From Thermoprotei archaeon (GTDB lineage: Archaea; Thermoproteota; Thermoprotei_A; Sulfolobales; Fervidicoccaceae), in the NCBI GenBank assembly GCA_022759165.1, contig JAEMPT010000067.1, positions 1 to 21,791 of the forward strand: 21,791 bases of DNA, in the 5' to 3' direction. This document shows, one piece after another, positions 1 through 8,478 of the stretch. The notes under the pieces are model-generated. The model was given only the letters and a program-made list of their open reading frames with translations. It did no database searches and was not told the DNA's origin. Every line of letters begins with the position of its first letter. Position 1 is the first letter of the stretch. The translations under genes and the position numbers were made by a program.

Positions 1-99
1 AGGGGTAATGGGCTGGAGACCAGGCCCGGGATTGAACCCTCGGAAAAAGGGAATGTAATCCTAAACCTCTTCGCACTTGCAGGAACCTTCGCCCTTTAG
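1..99 (+). CDS. tnpB: TnpB (RNA-guided nuclease/transposase accessory), C-terminal fragment
   Basis: Frame 1 is open from the window edge to TAG at 97-99 and ends in residues LNLFALAGTFAL. Only about 32 residues are visible, so the RuvC-like catalytic residues and the zinc finger cannot be checked. The identification comes from the stop codon falling inside the G-rich right-end motif, as is usual for archaeal tnpB genes, and from the low-complexity tail rich in Gly, Pro and Leu. TnpB proteins are omega-RNA-guided nucleases that help IS200/IS605 elements persist. Whether the gene is intact upstream is unknown. Confidence 0.55.
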   Translation, partial: RGNGLETRPGIEPSEKGNVILNLFALAGTFAL

Positions 100-116
100 A
101 GCGGGGAGGAGGTCAG
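1..116 (+). mobile_element. 3' (right) end of an IS200/IS605-family tnpB element
   Basis: The window opens inside the 3' end of a tnpB-type element. The last 35 bases (82-116) carry a pyrimidine-rich stretch, a short CTTTAGAG turn and a G-rich tail, GCGGGGAGGAGGTCAG. This is the kind of end seen on many archaeal tnpB-only elements, where it is both the transposon right end and the 3' end of the omega (guide) RNA. The same motif recurs at 10556-10589, 12942-12979 and, on the minus strand, 14795-14830, which supports reading it as an element end rather than part of argS. The left end and any tnpA lie outside the window. Family assignment rests on this motif and on the short tnpB tail at 1-99. 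Confidence 0.7.
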
Positions 117-136
117 ATGGACTTATGAAAATAATG
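82..136 (+). ncRNA. Candidate omega-RNA 3' scaffold end plus guide
   Basis: In tnpB systems the guide RNA covers the end of the tnpB gene and the right end, and its 3' guide of roughly 16-20 nt is the flanking chromosomal DNA. Here the scaffold would end at about 116, and the guide would read into the argS leader starting at ATGGACTTATG (117 onward). This is inference from the family; no promoter or RNA boundary can be seen. Confidence 0.3.
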
Positions 137-149
137 GAAGGTAACTGAA

Positions 150-2111
150 ATGATAATAAATGAGCTCAGACCACGAGAGGATTATATCTACATAAGGGCA
201 TTGACTTCCATAAGGAATTCGCTAGATCGCCTTTTACCACCAGCCTCATTGCCGAGGGAATACCTAATCGCAGAGCCACCTGAAAATATCGATGCCGATT
301 TCTCATATCCTCTTTCGAGAGAGAGGGTGGCATTAAGCGACCAAGAGAAAATAGCTAAGGAAGTTTCCGAAAGCCTTTCTAGAGATCTAGGTTTAAGCGC
401 AACTGTTCAGGTGACGGCAGGGTATCTAAATATAAAACTTGATTCCAATCAATATACTAGTGAGTTCTTTAGGGAATTTTCTTCTATGGGCGATTCATAT
501 GGTACACATGGCAACATAAGGCTTAAGATAGTCGTAGAGCACACTAGTGCGAATCCTGTACATCCGCTTCACTTAGGTCACGCTAGAAACTCTTGCTTGG
601 GGGACACTTTAGCTAGGCTCTTAAGATTTTATGGAACTAATGTAGAAACGAGGTTTTATGTCGACGATGTTGGTAGACAAATCGCTGTACTTGTGTATGG
701 TTTATCAAAGTTGCTCGATGAAGGGAAGAGCATTGATACGCTTTCGAGTGGCTGGAAAATCGATCACTGGATTGGAAAAATTTACGCTTTAACAAATTTG
801 TTGGTAGAGATGAACGCATTAAAGAAAGAATTGAAGAATGCGAGTGACGAAAAGTACAGGGAGTTAATCGGAAAGCAAGATGAATTGGTTGGAGAAATCG
901 CTCGCCTAAGGGACGAAGTGCCAGAAGCTTTTGAAGTTCTTTCAAGTAAAATAATGCAAGATGAAGAACCGGAAAAAGAGATAGCTAGGATTTCCATTTT
1001 GTATGAGAGAGGAGATAGGGGGGTAGCATCGCAGTACAGGCATATAATCGAGAAAGTTCTCCAAGGATTCAAGGAAACTTTGGAAAGAATGAACGTTAAA
1101 TTTGATAAATGGGACTGGGAAAGCGATTTAATCTGGAACGGTGAAGTAGAGCGAATATTATCACAAGCGAGGAGATCCCCCATTTTTTCTTCTGTGAAAG
1201 GTTCGGAGGGCCTCGATTTTTCTTTGATAATAAATGAAAAGGTAAAAATAGAGCTAAACATCCCGAAAGAGATGGAAATTCCGCCTCTTGTTCTTAAAAG
1301 GAGTGACGGAACCACTCTATATCCAACCAGAGATATAGCTTACTCGATTTTTAAGTTCAAGGAATCGAAAGCCGACTACGTTATAAATGTGGTCGGAAAA
1401 GAGCAAATGTTGCCTCAGGCACAAATTCGACTAGCCTTATATGCGCTAGGATATCCCGATTTAGCTAAAAGGTTGATCCATTATTCCTATGAAATGGTTA
1501 ACTTGAAAGGATTTAAAATGAGTGGAAGGAGAGGGAGGTATATAACAGTTGACGAGCTCATTCAAAAGGCTGAAGAAATGGCTAAGATTGAGTTGGAGAG
1601 AAGAAATAGAAACTTGGATGAAATTCAATCAAGAGCGATATCAGAGAAAATCGGAATAGGTGCAGTTAGGCAATCACTCGTAAGTATATCTGCAGACAAG
1701 CCCATTACGATCAACCTAGAAGATATAATAAACTTCGAGAAGAACACAGGCCCTTACCTACAGTATACCTATGCTAGAGCAAGCAGCCTTTTGCGAAAAG
1801 CTGAAGAAAAAGGTGAGAGCTTTGCTGGGATCTCAGAGGATATTGACCCAATAACGTGGAGGATCATTAGGAAGGAGTCCGCTTTTCCTTATATAATATA
1901 TAAGTCTGCTAAGGAACTGAAGCCGGAAATTCTCGTTGCGTATTTAGGAGAGCTTGCTCAAATGTTCAATAAATGGTATGATACCGTTCCCGTTTTGAGC
2001 GATCCAGAACCGAGCTCTAGGAGAATGAAGCTCCAATTGGTTGCCTCAACGAGAGCGATATTGAAAAACTCGCTATATATATTGGGAATAGAACCCTTAG
2101 AAAAAATATGA
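150..2111 (+). CDS. argS: Arginine--tRNA ligase (ArgRS)
   Basis: Cytosolic class I aminoacyl-tRNA synthetase that charges tRNA-Arg with arginine. The 653 residues are typical for an archaeal ArgRS. In order there is an N-terminal Add-1-like domain (about 1-110), the HIGH-type motif HPLHLGHARNS near residue 141, the Rossmann catalytic core, a charged helical insertion around 215-290, the KMSK-equivalent KMSGRRGR near 456, and a C-terminal DALR anticodon-binding helical domain beginning near GPYLQYTYARA. The ATG at 150 has GGTAA five bases upstream. The gene starts only 33 bases after the right end of the tnpB element, so its leader, and probably its promoter, abut or lie within that element. 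A TATA-like TTATGAAAA at 123-131 could serve. A T-tract follows the stop. Confidence 0.97.
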   Translation: MIINELRPREDYIYIRALTSIRNSLDRLLPPASLPREYLIAEPPENIDADFSYPLSRERVALSDQEKIAKEVSESLSRDLGLSATVQVTAGYLNIKLDSNQYTSEFFREFSSMGDSYGTHGNIRLKIVVEHTSANPVHPLHLGHARNSCLGDTLARLLRFYGTNVETRFYVDDVGRQIAVLVYGLSKLLDEGKSIDTLSSGWKIDHWIGKIYALTNLLVEMNALKKELKNASDEKYRELIGKQDELVGEIARLRDEVPEAFEVLSSKIMQDEEPEKEIARISILYERGDRGVASQYRHIIEKVLQGFKETLERMNVKFDKWDWESDLIWNGEVERILSQARRSPIFSSVKGSEGLDFSLIINEKVKIELNIPKEMEIPPLVLKRSDGTTLYPTRDIAYSIFKFKESKADYVINVVGKEQMLPQAQIRLALYALGYPDLAKRLIHYSYEMVNLKGFKMSGRRGRYITVDELIQKAEEMAKIELERRNRNLDEIQSRAISEKIGIGAVRQSLVSISADKPITINLEDIINFEKNTGPYLQYTYARASSLLRKAEEKGESFAGISEDIDPITWRIIRKESAFPYIIYKSAKELKPEILVAYLGELAQMFNKWYDTVPVLSDPEPSSRRMKLQLVASTRAILKNSLYILGIEPLEKI

Positions 2112-2138
2112 TAGTGTAAAACGAACGCCATTATAGCG

Positions 2139-2161
2139 ACCTATTATTTTGTGATTTTTTT
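2139..2161 (+). terminator. T-rich terminator after argS
   Basis: About 30 bases after the argS stop, a TATTATTTTGTGA stretch leads into seven consecutive T residues (2155-2161). Archaeal intrinsic termination needs little more than such a T-tract. No stable hairpin is visible. Confidence 0.4.
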
Positions 2162-2230
2162 AGTTGAATTTGGCTTTTAGAGCAATTAATAATAAGTTGC
2201 TCTAACAATATTTTTAATTGGTGCCCAAGT

Positions 2231-3058
2231 TTGATACTTACTTATGCGGATAGAAGGCCAGTCGTAGTTAATTTCAACGAAACTCTCCTAAAAGTTTCCC
2301 GAGAAATGTTAACCAGAAACAGAAATCACGCTATTCTCATAAACGATAGCGGTTTGCCTTGGGGAGTTATAAGTATAAGGGATGTTGCTAAAGCTATATT
2401 TATAGAAGGCGAGGAAGGTGTAGAACTAATCGAAGCGGGTTCTTTGGGAAAGGTTCTTGAAAGCCCGGCAAAAACATATGCTAGCAGGCCCCCCATAACG
2501 ATCTCACCTGAAGCAAGCCTCAAGGAAGCAGTGAAAATTCTAGTAGACAGGAATATAGGCTTCCTTCCAATATTAGATGAAAACGGGAAAGTCCTAGGTG
2601 CTTTGGAAGAAAAGAACTTAGCAAGAGCCATCTCAGATGTAAATTTAACTAGCGTGTGCAGTGAGGCCTCGTGGGATTTAGTAACGATTGAATCAGATGA
2701 AGAGATTTTAGCTGCTGTTGGTATCATGCTTACAACTGGTATAAGGCATCTTGTAGTTATAGAGAATGGCTCTATATATGGTCTTGCTTCACTTCTCAAA
2801 GCACTTTATTTTATTACATCCGAAAGTTCGATCGGGGAGCTTTTAAAAGGTAGCAGGAGACCTATCGAAGAAGGAGTGAAGCTAATAACTGAAAATCCCT
2901 GGGTCCTGGACTGCTCTTATAGCCTGAGAGAAGCAGCTTCTCTACTTGCTACAGAGAGAATGGGTGCTGTTTTCGTTAAAAGCGAAGAAGGATCGGTCGG
3001 GCTTCTTACAGACAGAGATCTTATCAGAATTTTGGATGAAGAACTTGAAAAAGACTAA
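2231..3058 (+). CDS. Four-CBS-domain protein
   Basis: A 275-residue cytosolic protein made only of cystathionine-beta-synthase (CBS) domains, arranged as two Bateman pairs. The repeats lie at about 8-60 (ending GVISIRDVAKAI), 82-133 (starting PITISPEASLKEA), 148-195 (starting LVTIESDEEILAA) and 215-272 (ending VGLLTDRDLIRIL). CBS pairs bind adenine nucleotides or related ligands and usually regulate an attached or partner protein. No effector domain is attached, so the partner is unknown. The start is TTG: GGTG at 2220-2223 lies seven bases upstream and no in-frame ATG precedes the first repeat. It is preceded by a T/A-rich promoter-like stretch (about 2205-2217) and is probably monocistronic. 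Confidence 0.9.
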   Translation: MILTYADRRPVVVNFNETLLKVSREMLTRNRNHAILINDSGLPWGVISIRDVAKAIFIEGEEGVELIEAGSLGKVLESPAKTYASRPPITISPEASLKEAVKILVDRNIGFLPILDENGKVLGALEEKNLARAISDVNLTSVCSEASWDLVTIESDEEILAAVGIMLTTGIRHLVVIENGSIYGLASLLKALYFITSESSIGELLKGSRRPIEEGVKLITENPWVLDCSYSLREAASLLATERMGAVFVKSEEGSVGLLTDRDLIRILDEELEKD

Positions 3059-3318
3059 TGCTCAACCAGTTATAAAGGAAGAGATGCTCCCCACATTCAG
3101 CTTCCTTGATATGCTTTTATTTCTTTCTGCATAAAAAGCTCAAGCTCTGCTTTCATCATTAAAGCTCATCATTGAGTGCAATAAAAAGGAAAATAATATA
3201 ACCACGACTTGCTTTTTTCTAAATATTTCAAGTTCTGATAATTATCTGCTTTGAGACATAAGCTTGTACATGTGCGAAGATCAATTATTTCCTATTTAAA
3301 TCCGCAATTGAAAAATTT

Positions 3319-4557
3319 TTACTCATATCTGAGGGCAACAGCCGGCGGTATTTTTGCAGCCATGTAAGCAGGCAATAATCCCCCTATTATCCCTACCATT
3401 ACAGTGAGGGAAACTGCAGATATAAAGAGACTAGCTGTGAAAAGGGGATGCGCAGAAAGTGTTATAGAAGTGGTACCCGCCTTAATCATCATTCCACTCC
3501 TCCCCAAATATAATGCCCCTAAAACCCCCAAGGCACTTCCAGAAGCAGCGGCTGCAAAACTCATCAGTAAAGATTCGCTTAGTATCATTATGATAACTTT
3601 TCCATTCGTGTATCCGATCGCCTTCATAACTCCAATTTCTCGGGTCCTCTCTATCACAGAGGTAACCATAGTAGCCGTTGTCCCGGCAACCGCTACCGCC
3701 ACCGCAGACAGAGATGCAACGTAATTTACGTAGCTAACAGCAGCAGTTATACTAGAAACAACATCAGCTATAGCGCTGAATGATATTACAGACACCTTAT
3801 CTCCATAAGTGTTCCTTACTGTATTCACGAATTCTTTCACATAGGCTGGATCCGTCATTCTAACAATTACACCAGACCACTCCTTCATTCCGAATATCTT
3901 TTGGCCAGCATCAAGCGGAGTAAATATAGTTTGATCTGGGCTGAAGAAAAGTGCTCCTCCATATTCTGCAGTTATCCCTCTCACAATAACGTTTGTAGTT
4001 TTATATTGCGGAATTCCATTTTTTATAGAAGCATAATACTTGACTGGAACAACGTCTCCTATTCCATAGACTAAATTGTTATTATCGTCGTAGGCAATTT
4101 TGTAACCAATCAAAGCTCCCAAGATATCGCTCGAAGAAGGGGCTTCACCGCTCTCTATCTTTATTCCTCCAATTGACTGAAGAATGAATTCTACATCAGT
4201 GCAATAAACGTAAACCTGGAGATCTTTATCTCCCCTCTTAACTATCGCCTGTGTCAAGTAATATGGTTCCGCTCTATCAACGTTAGGCTGAGACCTGAAA
4301 AAATTCAGGTCATCGTTAGTTAGCGTATAGTCAGACGAAGGTGTTATCATTATGTTATTTTGCCCTAAGCTTGAAACTTGATTTATTATATATTGGGAGT
4401 AACCACCAACGACCGCCCCTATAGTTATTATAACCGCGGGGCCTATCAAGATACCAAGTATAGTAAGCACGCTCCTGATCTTTCTCTGTCCTAGAGTTCT
4501 AATGGCCATTTTAAAAGAGATCCATAAGAAGGAAAAAAAGGATAAGATCCCGCTCAT
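3319..4557 (-). CDS. MacB/FtsX-like ABC transporter permease
   Basis: A 412-residue inner-membrane permease of the FtsX/MacB (type VII-like) ABC class. One transmembrane helix near residues 25-50 (VLTILGILIGPAVIITIGAV) is followed by a periplasm-side (pseudoperiplasmic) domain of about 220 residues (50-270), then three C-terminal helices. Between the second and third helices sits the family coupling element TREIGVMKAIGYTNGKVI, which contacts the ATPase. These proteins usually act as mechanotransducers or exporters rather than importers. The ATG overlaps the end of the upstream secreted-protein gene by 4 bases (ATGA), so translation is probably coupled. The matching ATPase is two genes upstream. 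The substrate cannot be inferred. Confidence 0.92.
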   Translation of the reverse strand: MSGILSFFSFLWISFKMAIRTLGQRKIRSVLTILGILIGPAVIITIGAVVGGYSQYIINQVSSLGQNNIMITPSSDYTLTNDDLNFFRSQPNVDRAEPYYLTQAIVKRGDKDLQVYVYCTDVEFILQSIGGIKIESGEAPSSSDILGALIGYKIAYDDNNNLVYGIGDVVPVKYYASIKNGIPQYKTTNVIVRGITAEYGGALFFSPDQTIFTPLDAGQKIFGMKEWSGVIVRMTDPAYVKEFVNTVRNTYGDKVSVISFSAIADVVSSITAAVSYVNYVASLSAVAVAVAGTTATMVTSVIERTREIGVMKAIGYTNGKVIIMILSESLLMSFAAAASGSALGVLGALYLGRSGMMIKAGTTSITLSAHPLFTASLFISAVSLTVMVGIIGGLLPAYMAAKIPPAVALRYE

Positions 4558-7442
4558 TTTTCGATCATCTCTCTCAGCTTGCGAGAATGAGATCTATACA
4601 TTCTGTAAATTAAAATACCAGTTAGCAAAAGGAAAACGGCTACCATAGCGAGAGCAACTCTGATTTCGATCAACCCAGCAGCCCCTTGAGGTGGCTGAGT
4701 TTGCGTTATATTTTGAGAAGGTTGACCTACAACTTCGAAGCTTATCGATTCTCTTTTTAGCTCATTGTAATTGTTATAATATGTTAAAATGACCGTGACG
4801 TTTTCCTTTCTCGCATCGCTGGGAACAGAGAGCTGAACGCTAAATGCTGTTTGTGAGCCAGAATCAATATCTCCTATGAAATATGAAGAAGAAGCATTGG
4901 CAGCTTCCACTTCAACGGTTACTCGATAAGCTGTTTGACTGCCATAATTGACAACCAAACCGTTTACCCTTAAGGTACCATTTGATAAGCTCGAAGAGAC
5001 CTGAGTCAAAGACAGCTTAATGAAAGGCTCTATGGCTAAGGCTATTTGGTTATTGAAGGAATGCTGAATTCCCCCCGCATCTTTGTACTGGATTGAGACT
5101 TGTATGGGTACAACGCCATAATTGATAATCGCGGTAGCTCCGCTAATTGATTGAGCACCAAGAGGGTTATAAACGAAAGTCACGGGGATCCTTTCAGTCA
5201 TATTAGCATCTAGTTTAGCTATGTATAGAGTAGAAGGGCTAGCCAACAATATCGTGTTCGAGGTCTGAGAAGATACCAAAGAAGAGGGGGGTGATAAGCT
5301 TATATATACATTGTACGCAGGCGAAGATCCGTGATTTGTTATCTCTAACGTTAAATTAGTGTATCTATTCATGATATTTAAATCTCCTATAATTCTTACG
5401 TCTATGTAATTTATCGCTCCATATACTGTAAGCGGGATCTCAAGCTTATATTCACGCAACGTGCCCCAGGCATCAATAAACGATAAAGTTGCATTAGCAT
5501 AATAATTACCAACAGCGCCAACCATTACGTTCAATGGAAAAGAGAAATAAATCGAACTGCCTTTGGAATAGGTTGAAGGCGCGGATGAGCTCGATGATTG
5601 TGAGGTTCCGGTAAGAAGGTTCTGGATGTATTGTTGCACCTCACTGCCAGGTATAATTTGAGGCGTAGCGGTATAGGGCGAAGATGGTAGTATTCCGCCT
5701 GCCGAAGTATTAGTTGATGAAAGAAGGAAACCATTGGGTAGGGAAACGTATAAAACTGGGTTAGAGACACCATCGAATTTTAAGTTTCTGAATGTGATGT
5801 AGTAATTCGCACCATAGGAGAAAACATCCACGCTACCTTCTTTCCATCCCCAGTTAAGGACCTCTATAGAATCAGTGAGATTATCTATAGATAGTTCAAT
5901 TGGAGTGATCTCAGAATACTTCACTCCGGGACCGCCGCTATTCGCAATAAAGTCTGAGAGCAGGAAGGCAGTATAATTGCCAGGAGAAACTCCCCCTACA
6001 TTCATCTTAAATTGCATGGTATAAGTTCCATATGATTGGATTGGATTTCCAACAACGATTTTCTCCGTGGACGTATCTAAGGAAAAGCCGTCTGGAAGAA
6101 GGAGCGTGAAATTCGCGGCAGATATCGAATATGGCAAGTTGTTTGAAATAGTGATGCTAAAAATAGCTCCCTTTGTGTTTGGGAAAACAGAATACCCGTT
6201 GTACCATCCCCAGGAAACAAGACCAATGCGAGGAGTGCCGTTACCTAAAGGAAAACCTTCAACATCCAGTCCGATTTTAAGAACGTCTTTAATCGTAAGA
6301 TAAGCTCCCCCGCCTAGGTCTACTCTATATGTCACGTTAATATAGGCAGGTATAGTGCCTTTTTGGATGGACGATACATTTAACGACACATAGTAATTCA
6401 AAGTTGCAGCCCCTCCTCCATTAATGGGTGTTGAATAAGCAGAAGCAGTTCTGACCGGTAAAATGAATGGAGAACTCAATTGAGTCTGAATTGAATCGAT
6501 CGTATAATCACCTAAGTTTATATATTGAACATTCAGTTGGGCATATAGTGAATCTCCATAGACAGGCTGAGGCCTCGTATCTCCCCAGTAAGCCGACAGA
6601 ACGCTTAATTCTTTGTATTTGGAAGGTACAGAACTAACACTCAATGTAAATGGAACGTTGAAAGTAGAATTATATGAAACCCCATCCTGGGTTTGCATTA
6701 ATGCATTAATATTTAAAAATGCCGAATAGTTTCCTGGAGGCAGATCTTCGCTTATATCGATAGAACTGAAGGTAACAGTTACGCTGTTGCCCGTTCCTAA
6801 GGCTCCCAACTGTACCTGTGGGTTATCGATTTCCATTCCTGATGGAAGCATTATGTTGGCTGTGGCTGAAACGATGCTGCTTTCTCCTTGGTTCTCGAGA
6901 GTCACTTGCAAGGAGGTACCGTGTACCCCAGGATATCCAGCTGGATTCCAGTTTACGGAGGATATTATTATATTTGGGGAAGGATATTCAGATATGGTTA
7001 GAGGCACCTGAAAATAATCTGTTTCGATGTTGCCGCCATTTGTAGTATAAGTAACCGAAAACTCAGAGTAATATGTACCAGGCTTTACGCTCTTGTCCAC
7101 GCTTAAATAGAAAATGAAATATACCGTTTCACCTGCAGTTACATTCTTAGCGTTGTTTCCGTAGAGGTCTCTAGCTCCAGAACTAGTCCCATATCCGCTC
7201 GAAGGTGTTATACCAGAAGGAAGACTTTCCAGTTTTCCAGTTGGATTAGTAGCATTCACATTGAAAGTAACATCTACTCTCAATTGAGCGTTAGAAGAGC
7301 CAGGGTATACATCTGTGTTCTGTTGCGTTTTAAAATTCACATTTTGTATAAATGTATTAGCCGGCGACTGAGAGAGGGCAACAGTAAAGTACGCAACCGA
7401 AAGCAGTAACAGAAACACCAATGGGAACGATCTAGCCTTCAT
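4554..7442 (-). CDS. Large secreted, membrane-anchored COG1361-type protein with tandem Ig-like modules
   Basis: From the chosen ATG the protein has 962 residues: a signal peptide (KARSFPLVFLLLLSVAYFTV, cleavage near ALSQS), a long Asn/Ser/Tyr-rich outer part with many N-glycosylation sequons, and a C-terminal transmembrane helix (about 926-948, VALAMVAVFLLLTGILIY) with a basic tail. At least four modules of about 120 residues each open with a Trp motif: VNWNP (W165), AYWG (W286), SWGW (W411/413) and NWGW (W531/533). Most contain an LPxG segment, resembling the CARDB/NEW3 folds of archaeal S-layer-like proteins. The longest frame starts at a GTG at 7481. I prefer 7442 because GGTGA lies five bases before it and it gives a clean signal peptide. 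It sits between the ATPase and permease genes and overlaps the latter, so it is probably the outer part of that ABC system. Confidence 0.88.
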   Translation of the reverse strand: MKARSFPLVFLLLLSVAYFTVALSQSPANTFIQNVNFKTQQNTDVYPGSSNAQLRVDVTFNVNATNPTGKLESLPSGITPSSGYGTSSGARDLYGNNAKNVTAGETVYFIFYLSVDKSVKPGTYYSEFSVTYTTNGGNIETDYFQVPLTISEYPSPNIIISSVNWNPAGYPGVHGTSLQVTLENQGESSIVSATANIMLPSGMEIDNPQVQLGALGTGNSVTVTFSSIDISEDLPPGNYSAFLNINALMQTQDGVSYNSTFNVPFTLSVSSVPSKYKELSVLSAYWGDTRPQPVYGDSLYAQLNVQYINLGDYTIDSIQTQLSSPFILPVRTASAYSTPINGGGAATLNYYVSLNVSSIQKGTIPAYINVTYRVDLGGGAYLTIKDVLKIGLDVEGFPLGNGTPRIGLVSWGWYNGYSVFPNTKGAIFSITISNNLPYSISAANFTLLLPDGFSLDTSTEKIVVGNPIQSYGTYTMQFKMNVGGVSPGNYTAFLLSDFIANSGGPGVKYSEITPIELSIDNLTDSIEVLNWGWKEGSVDVFSYGANYYITFRNLKFDGVSNPVLYVSLPNGFLLSSTNTSAGGILPSSPYTATPQIIPGSEVQQYIQNLLTGTSQSSSSSAPSTYSKGSSIYFSFPLNVMVGAVGNYYANATLSFIDAWGTLREYKLEIPLTVYGAINYIDVRIIGDLNIMNRYTNLTLEITNHGSSPAYNVYISLSPPSSLVSSQTSNTILLASPSTLYIAKLDANMTERIPVTFVYNPLGAQSISGATAIINYGVVPIQVSIQYKDAGGIQHSFNNQIALAIEPFIKLSLTQVSSSLSNGTLRVNGLVVNYGSQTAYRVTVEVEAANASSSYFIGDIDSGSQTAFSVQLSVPSDARKENVTVILTYYNNYNELKRESISFEVVGQPSQNITQTQPPQGAAGLIEIRVALAMVAVFLLLTGILIYRMYRSHSRKLREMIEK

Positions 7443-7503
7443 CCTTTTCACCCAATACTCGTTCGTGATTGCAATAGGCACAAAGGAATAAATCTTTTTC
7501 AGA

Positions 7504-7515
7504 CATATATAAAAA
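7504..7515 (-). promoter_or_regulatory. TATA box upstream of the secreted protein gene
   Basis: On the minus strand the sequence reads TTTTTATATATG, a strong archaeal TATA box, with its centre near 7509. Transcription would start about 26 bases downstream, near 7483. That fits either a leaderless GTG at 7481 or, more likely, a leader of about 40 bases before the ATG at 7442. A second A/T box (CTTTTTATAAAAC) lies near 7556-7570. Confidence 0.55.
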
Positions 7516-7647
7516 CTGGTTGAAGCCTTTAAAACTTAGTCTAATATTCGCAAAAGTTTTATAAAAAGTATTCTTTGTCTGCGTATATTTATGGGAATAG
7601 AGAATTCTCAATGGCTTTATGGTCTATAACGCAAAAACATTAATATT

Positions 7648-8442
7648 TTATTGTGTATTTATAATGCATTTACTGAAATTGATATCATTTGTATCCACTT
7701 TTACGATTTCTCCATTTTTAATATAGACTATTTTCTTCGTACAGTTCGCTATTTCAGGGTCATGAGTAACGATGACTATAGTCTGACCCATAGAATTCAA
7801 CTTCAAAAATTCCTCCATCACGAGTTTACCAGAATATCTATCTAGATTTCCAGTAGGCTCGTCAGCCAATATTATTTTAGGAGAGGTTACGAGAGCCCTT
7901 GCAATTGCTACTCTCTGTTGTTGCCCTCCCGAAAGCTGATTTGGCCTCTTAGCTAACCATGAAAGATCTCCGCCTGCTCTAAGGATTGCTGATTGAACCA
8001 GCATTCTCTTCTCTTTCTTGGATAAATTCCTCACCAATAAGGGCAACTCTATATTCTCATAAATGGTCAGCCTATTTATCAAATTGAAGAACTGGAACAC
8101 GAAGCCTATCTTGATATTTCGAATATATGCGAGCTCCCTATCACTCAACCGAGAGACATCTATACCTTCGATCAATACTTTGCCTTTTGTGGGCCTATCA
8201 AGAAGCCCCATAACATTGAGAAGCGTTGACTTTCCAGATCCTGATGGGCCCATGATCGATATTAGCTCTCCTTCCAAAATGCTCAAGGAAACGCCTTTTA
8301 ATGCGTAAAACTCTATTTCTCCTTGCCTGTAAATTTTGTGCACATTAACCAATTTTATGATCTCTTTTTTCCCACCTTCTCCCCATCCTAGAGAAGCAAC
8401 TTCGATATTGCTAGTCGAAGTTGTCTCATCCGCTTCTACCAA
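7648..8442 (-). CDS. LolD/MacB-type ABC transporter ATPase
   Basis: The ATPase subunit of about 264 residues powers the FtsX/MacB-like permease encoded downstream. It has Walker A GPSGSGKST, a Q-loop in FVFQFFNLI, the signature LSGGQQQR, Walker B ILADEPTGNLD, and the H-loop in VTHDPE. The DEPTGNLD box is typical of the LolD/MacB/FtsE subfamily. The longest frame begins at a TTG at 8457. A GGTGA at 8452-8448 followed by five bases and TTG at 8442 matches the spacing used by neighbouring genes, so I place the start there. About 30 residues of non-conserved, acidic and Ser/Thr-rich sequence precede the ABC domain. It lies 36 bases after the tRNA-binding protein gene and 205 bases before the secreted-protein gene. 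Confidence 0.94.
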   Translation of the reverse strand: MVEADETTSTSNIEVASLGWGEGGKKEIIKLVNVHKIYRQGEIEFYALKGVSLSILEGELISIMGPSGSGKSTLLNVMGLLDRPTKGKVLIEGIDVSRLSDRELAYIRNIKIGFVFQFFNLINRLTIYENIELPLLVRNLSKKEKRMLVQSAILRAGGDLSWLAKRPNQLSGGQQQRVAIARALVTSPKIILADEPTGNLDRYSGKLVMEEFLKLNSMGQTIVIVTHDPEIANCTKKIVYIKNGEIVKVDTNDINFSKCIINTQ

Positions 8443-8478
8443 ATTATTCACCTTCAATATTTTACCTTAAGTTCTAGT

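Noticed and set aside
1..60. A tRNA on the minus strand: the reverse complement contains GGGTTCAATCCC, like a T-loop.
   Set aside because: The flanking bases do not form a five-pair T-stem, no acceptor or anticodon stem can be built, and the plus strand reads as an open tnpB tail.
782..1315. A long minus-strand open frame inside argS, and similar frames inside PPDK, pyruvate kinase and the surface protein.
   Set aside because: They are shadows of well-supported genes, with no promoter, SD or recognisable domains.
2946..3134. A short plus-strand frame overlapping the end of the CBS gene.
   Set aside because: It overlaps the fourth CBS domain in another frame and has no SD or family signature.
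3140..3185. Possible C/D box RNA on the minus strand with two TGATGA boxes.
   Set aside because: The two C-like boxes are about 14 bases apart with no D-like CTGA between them, so the normal C-D'-C'-D order is absent.
7561..7647. GAGAATTCTC palindrome between the ATPase and surface-protein genes as an operator.
   Set aside because: A single 10-base palindrome in AT-rich DNA is expected by chance and has no partner elsewhere in the window.
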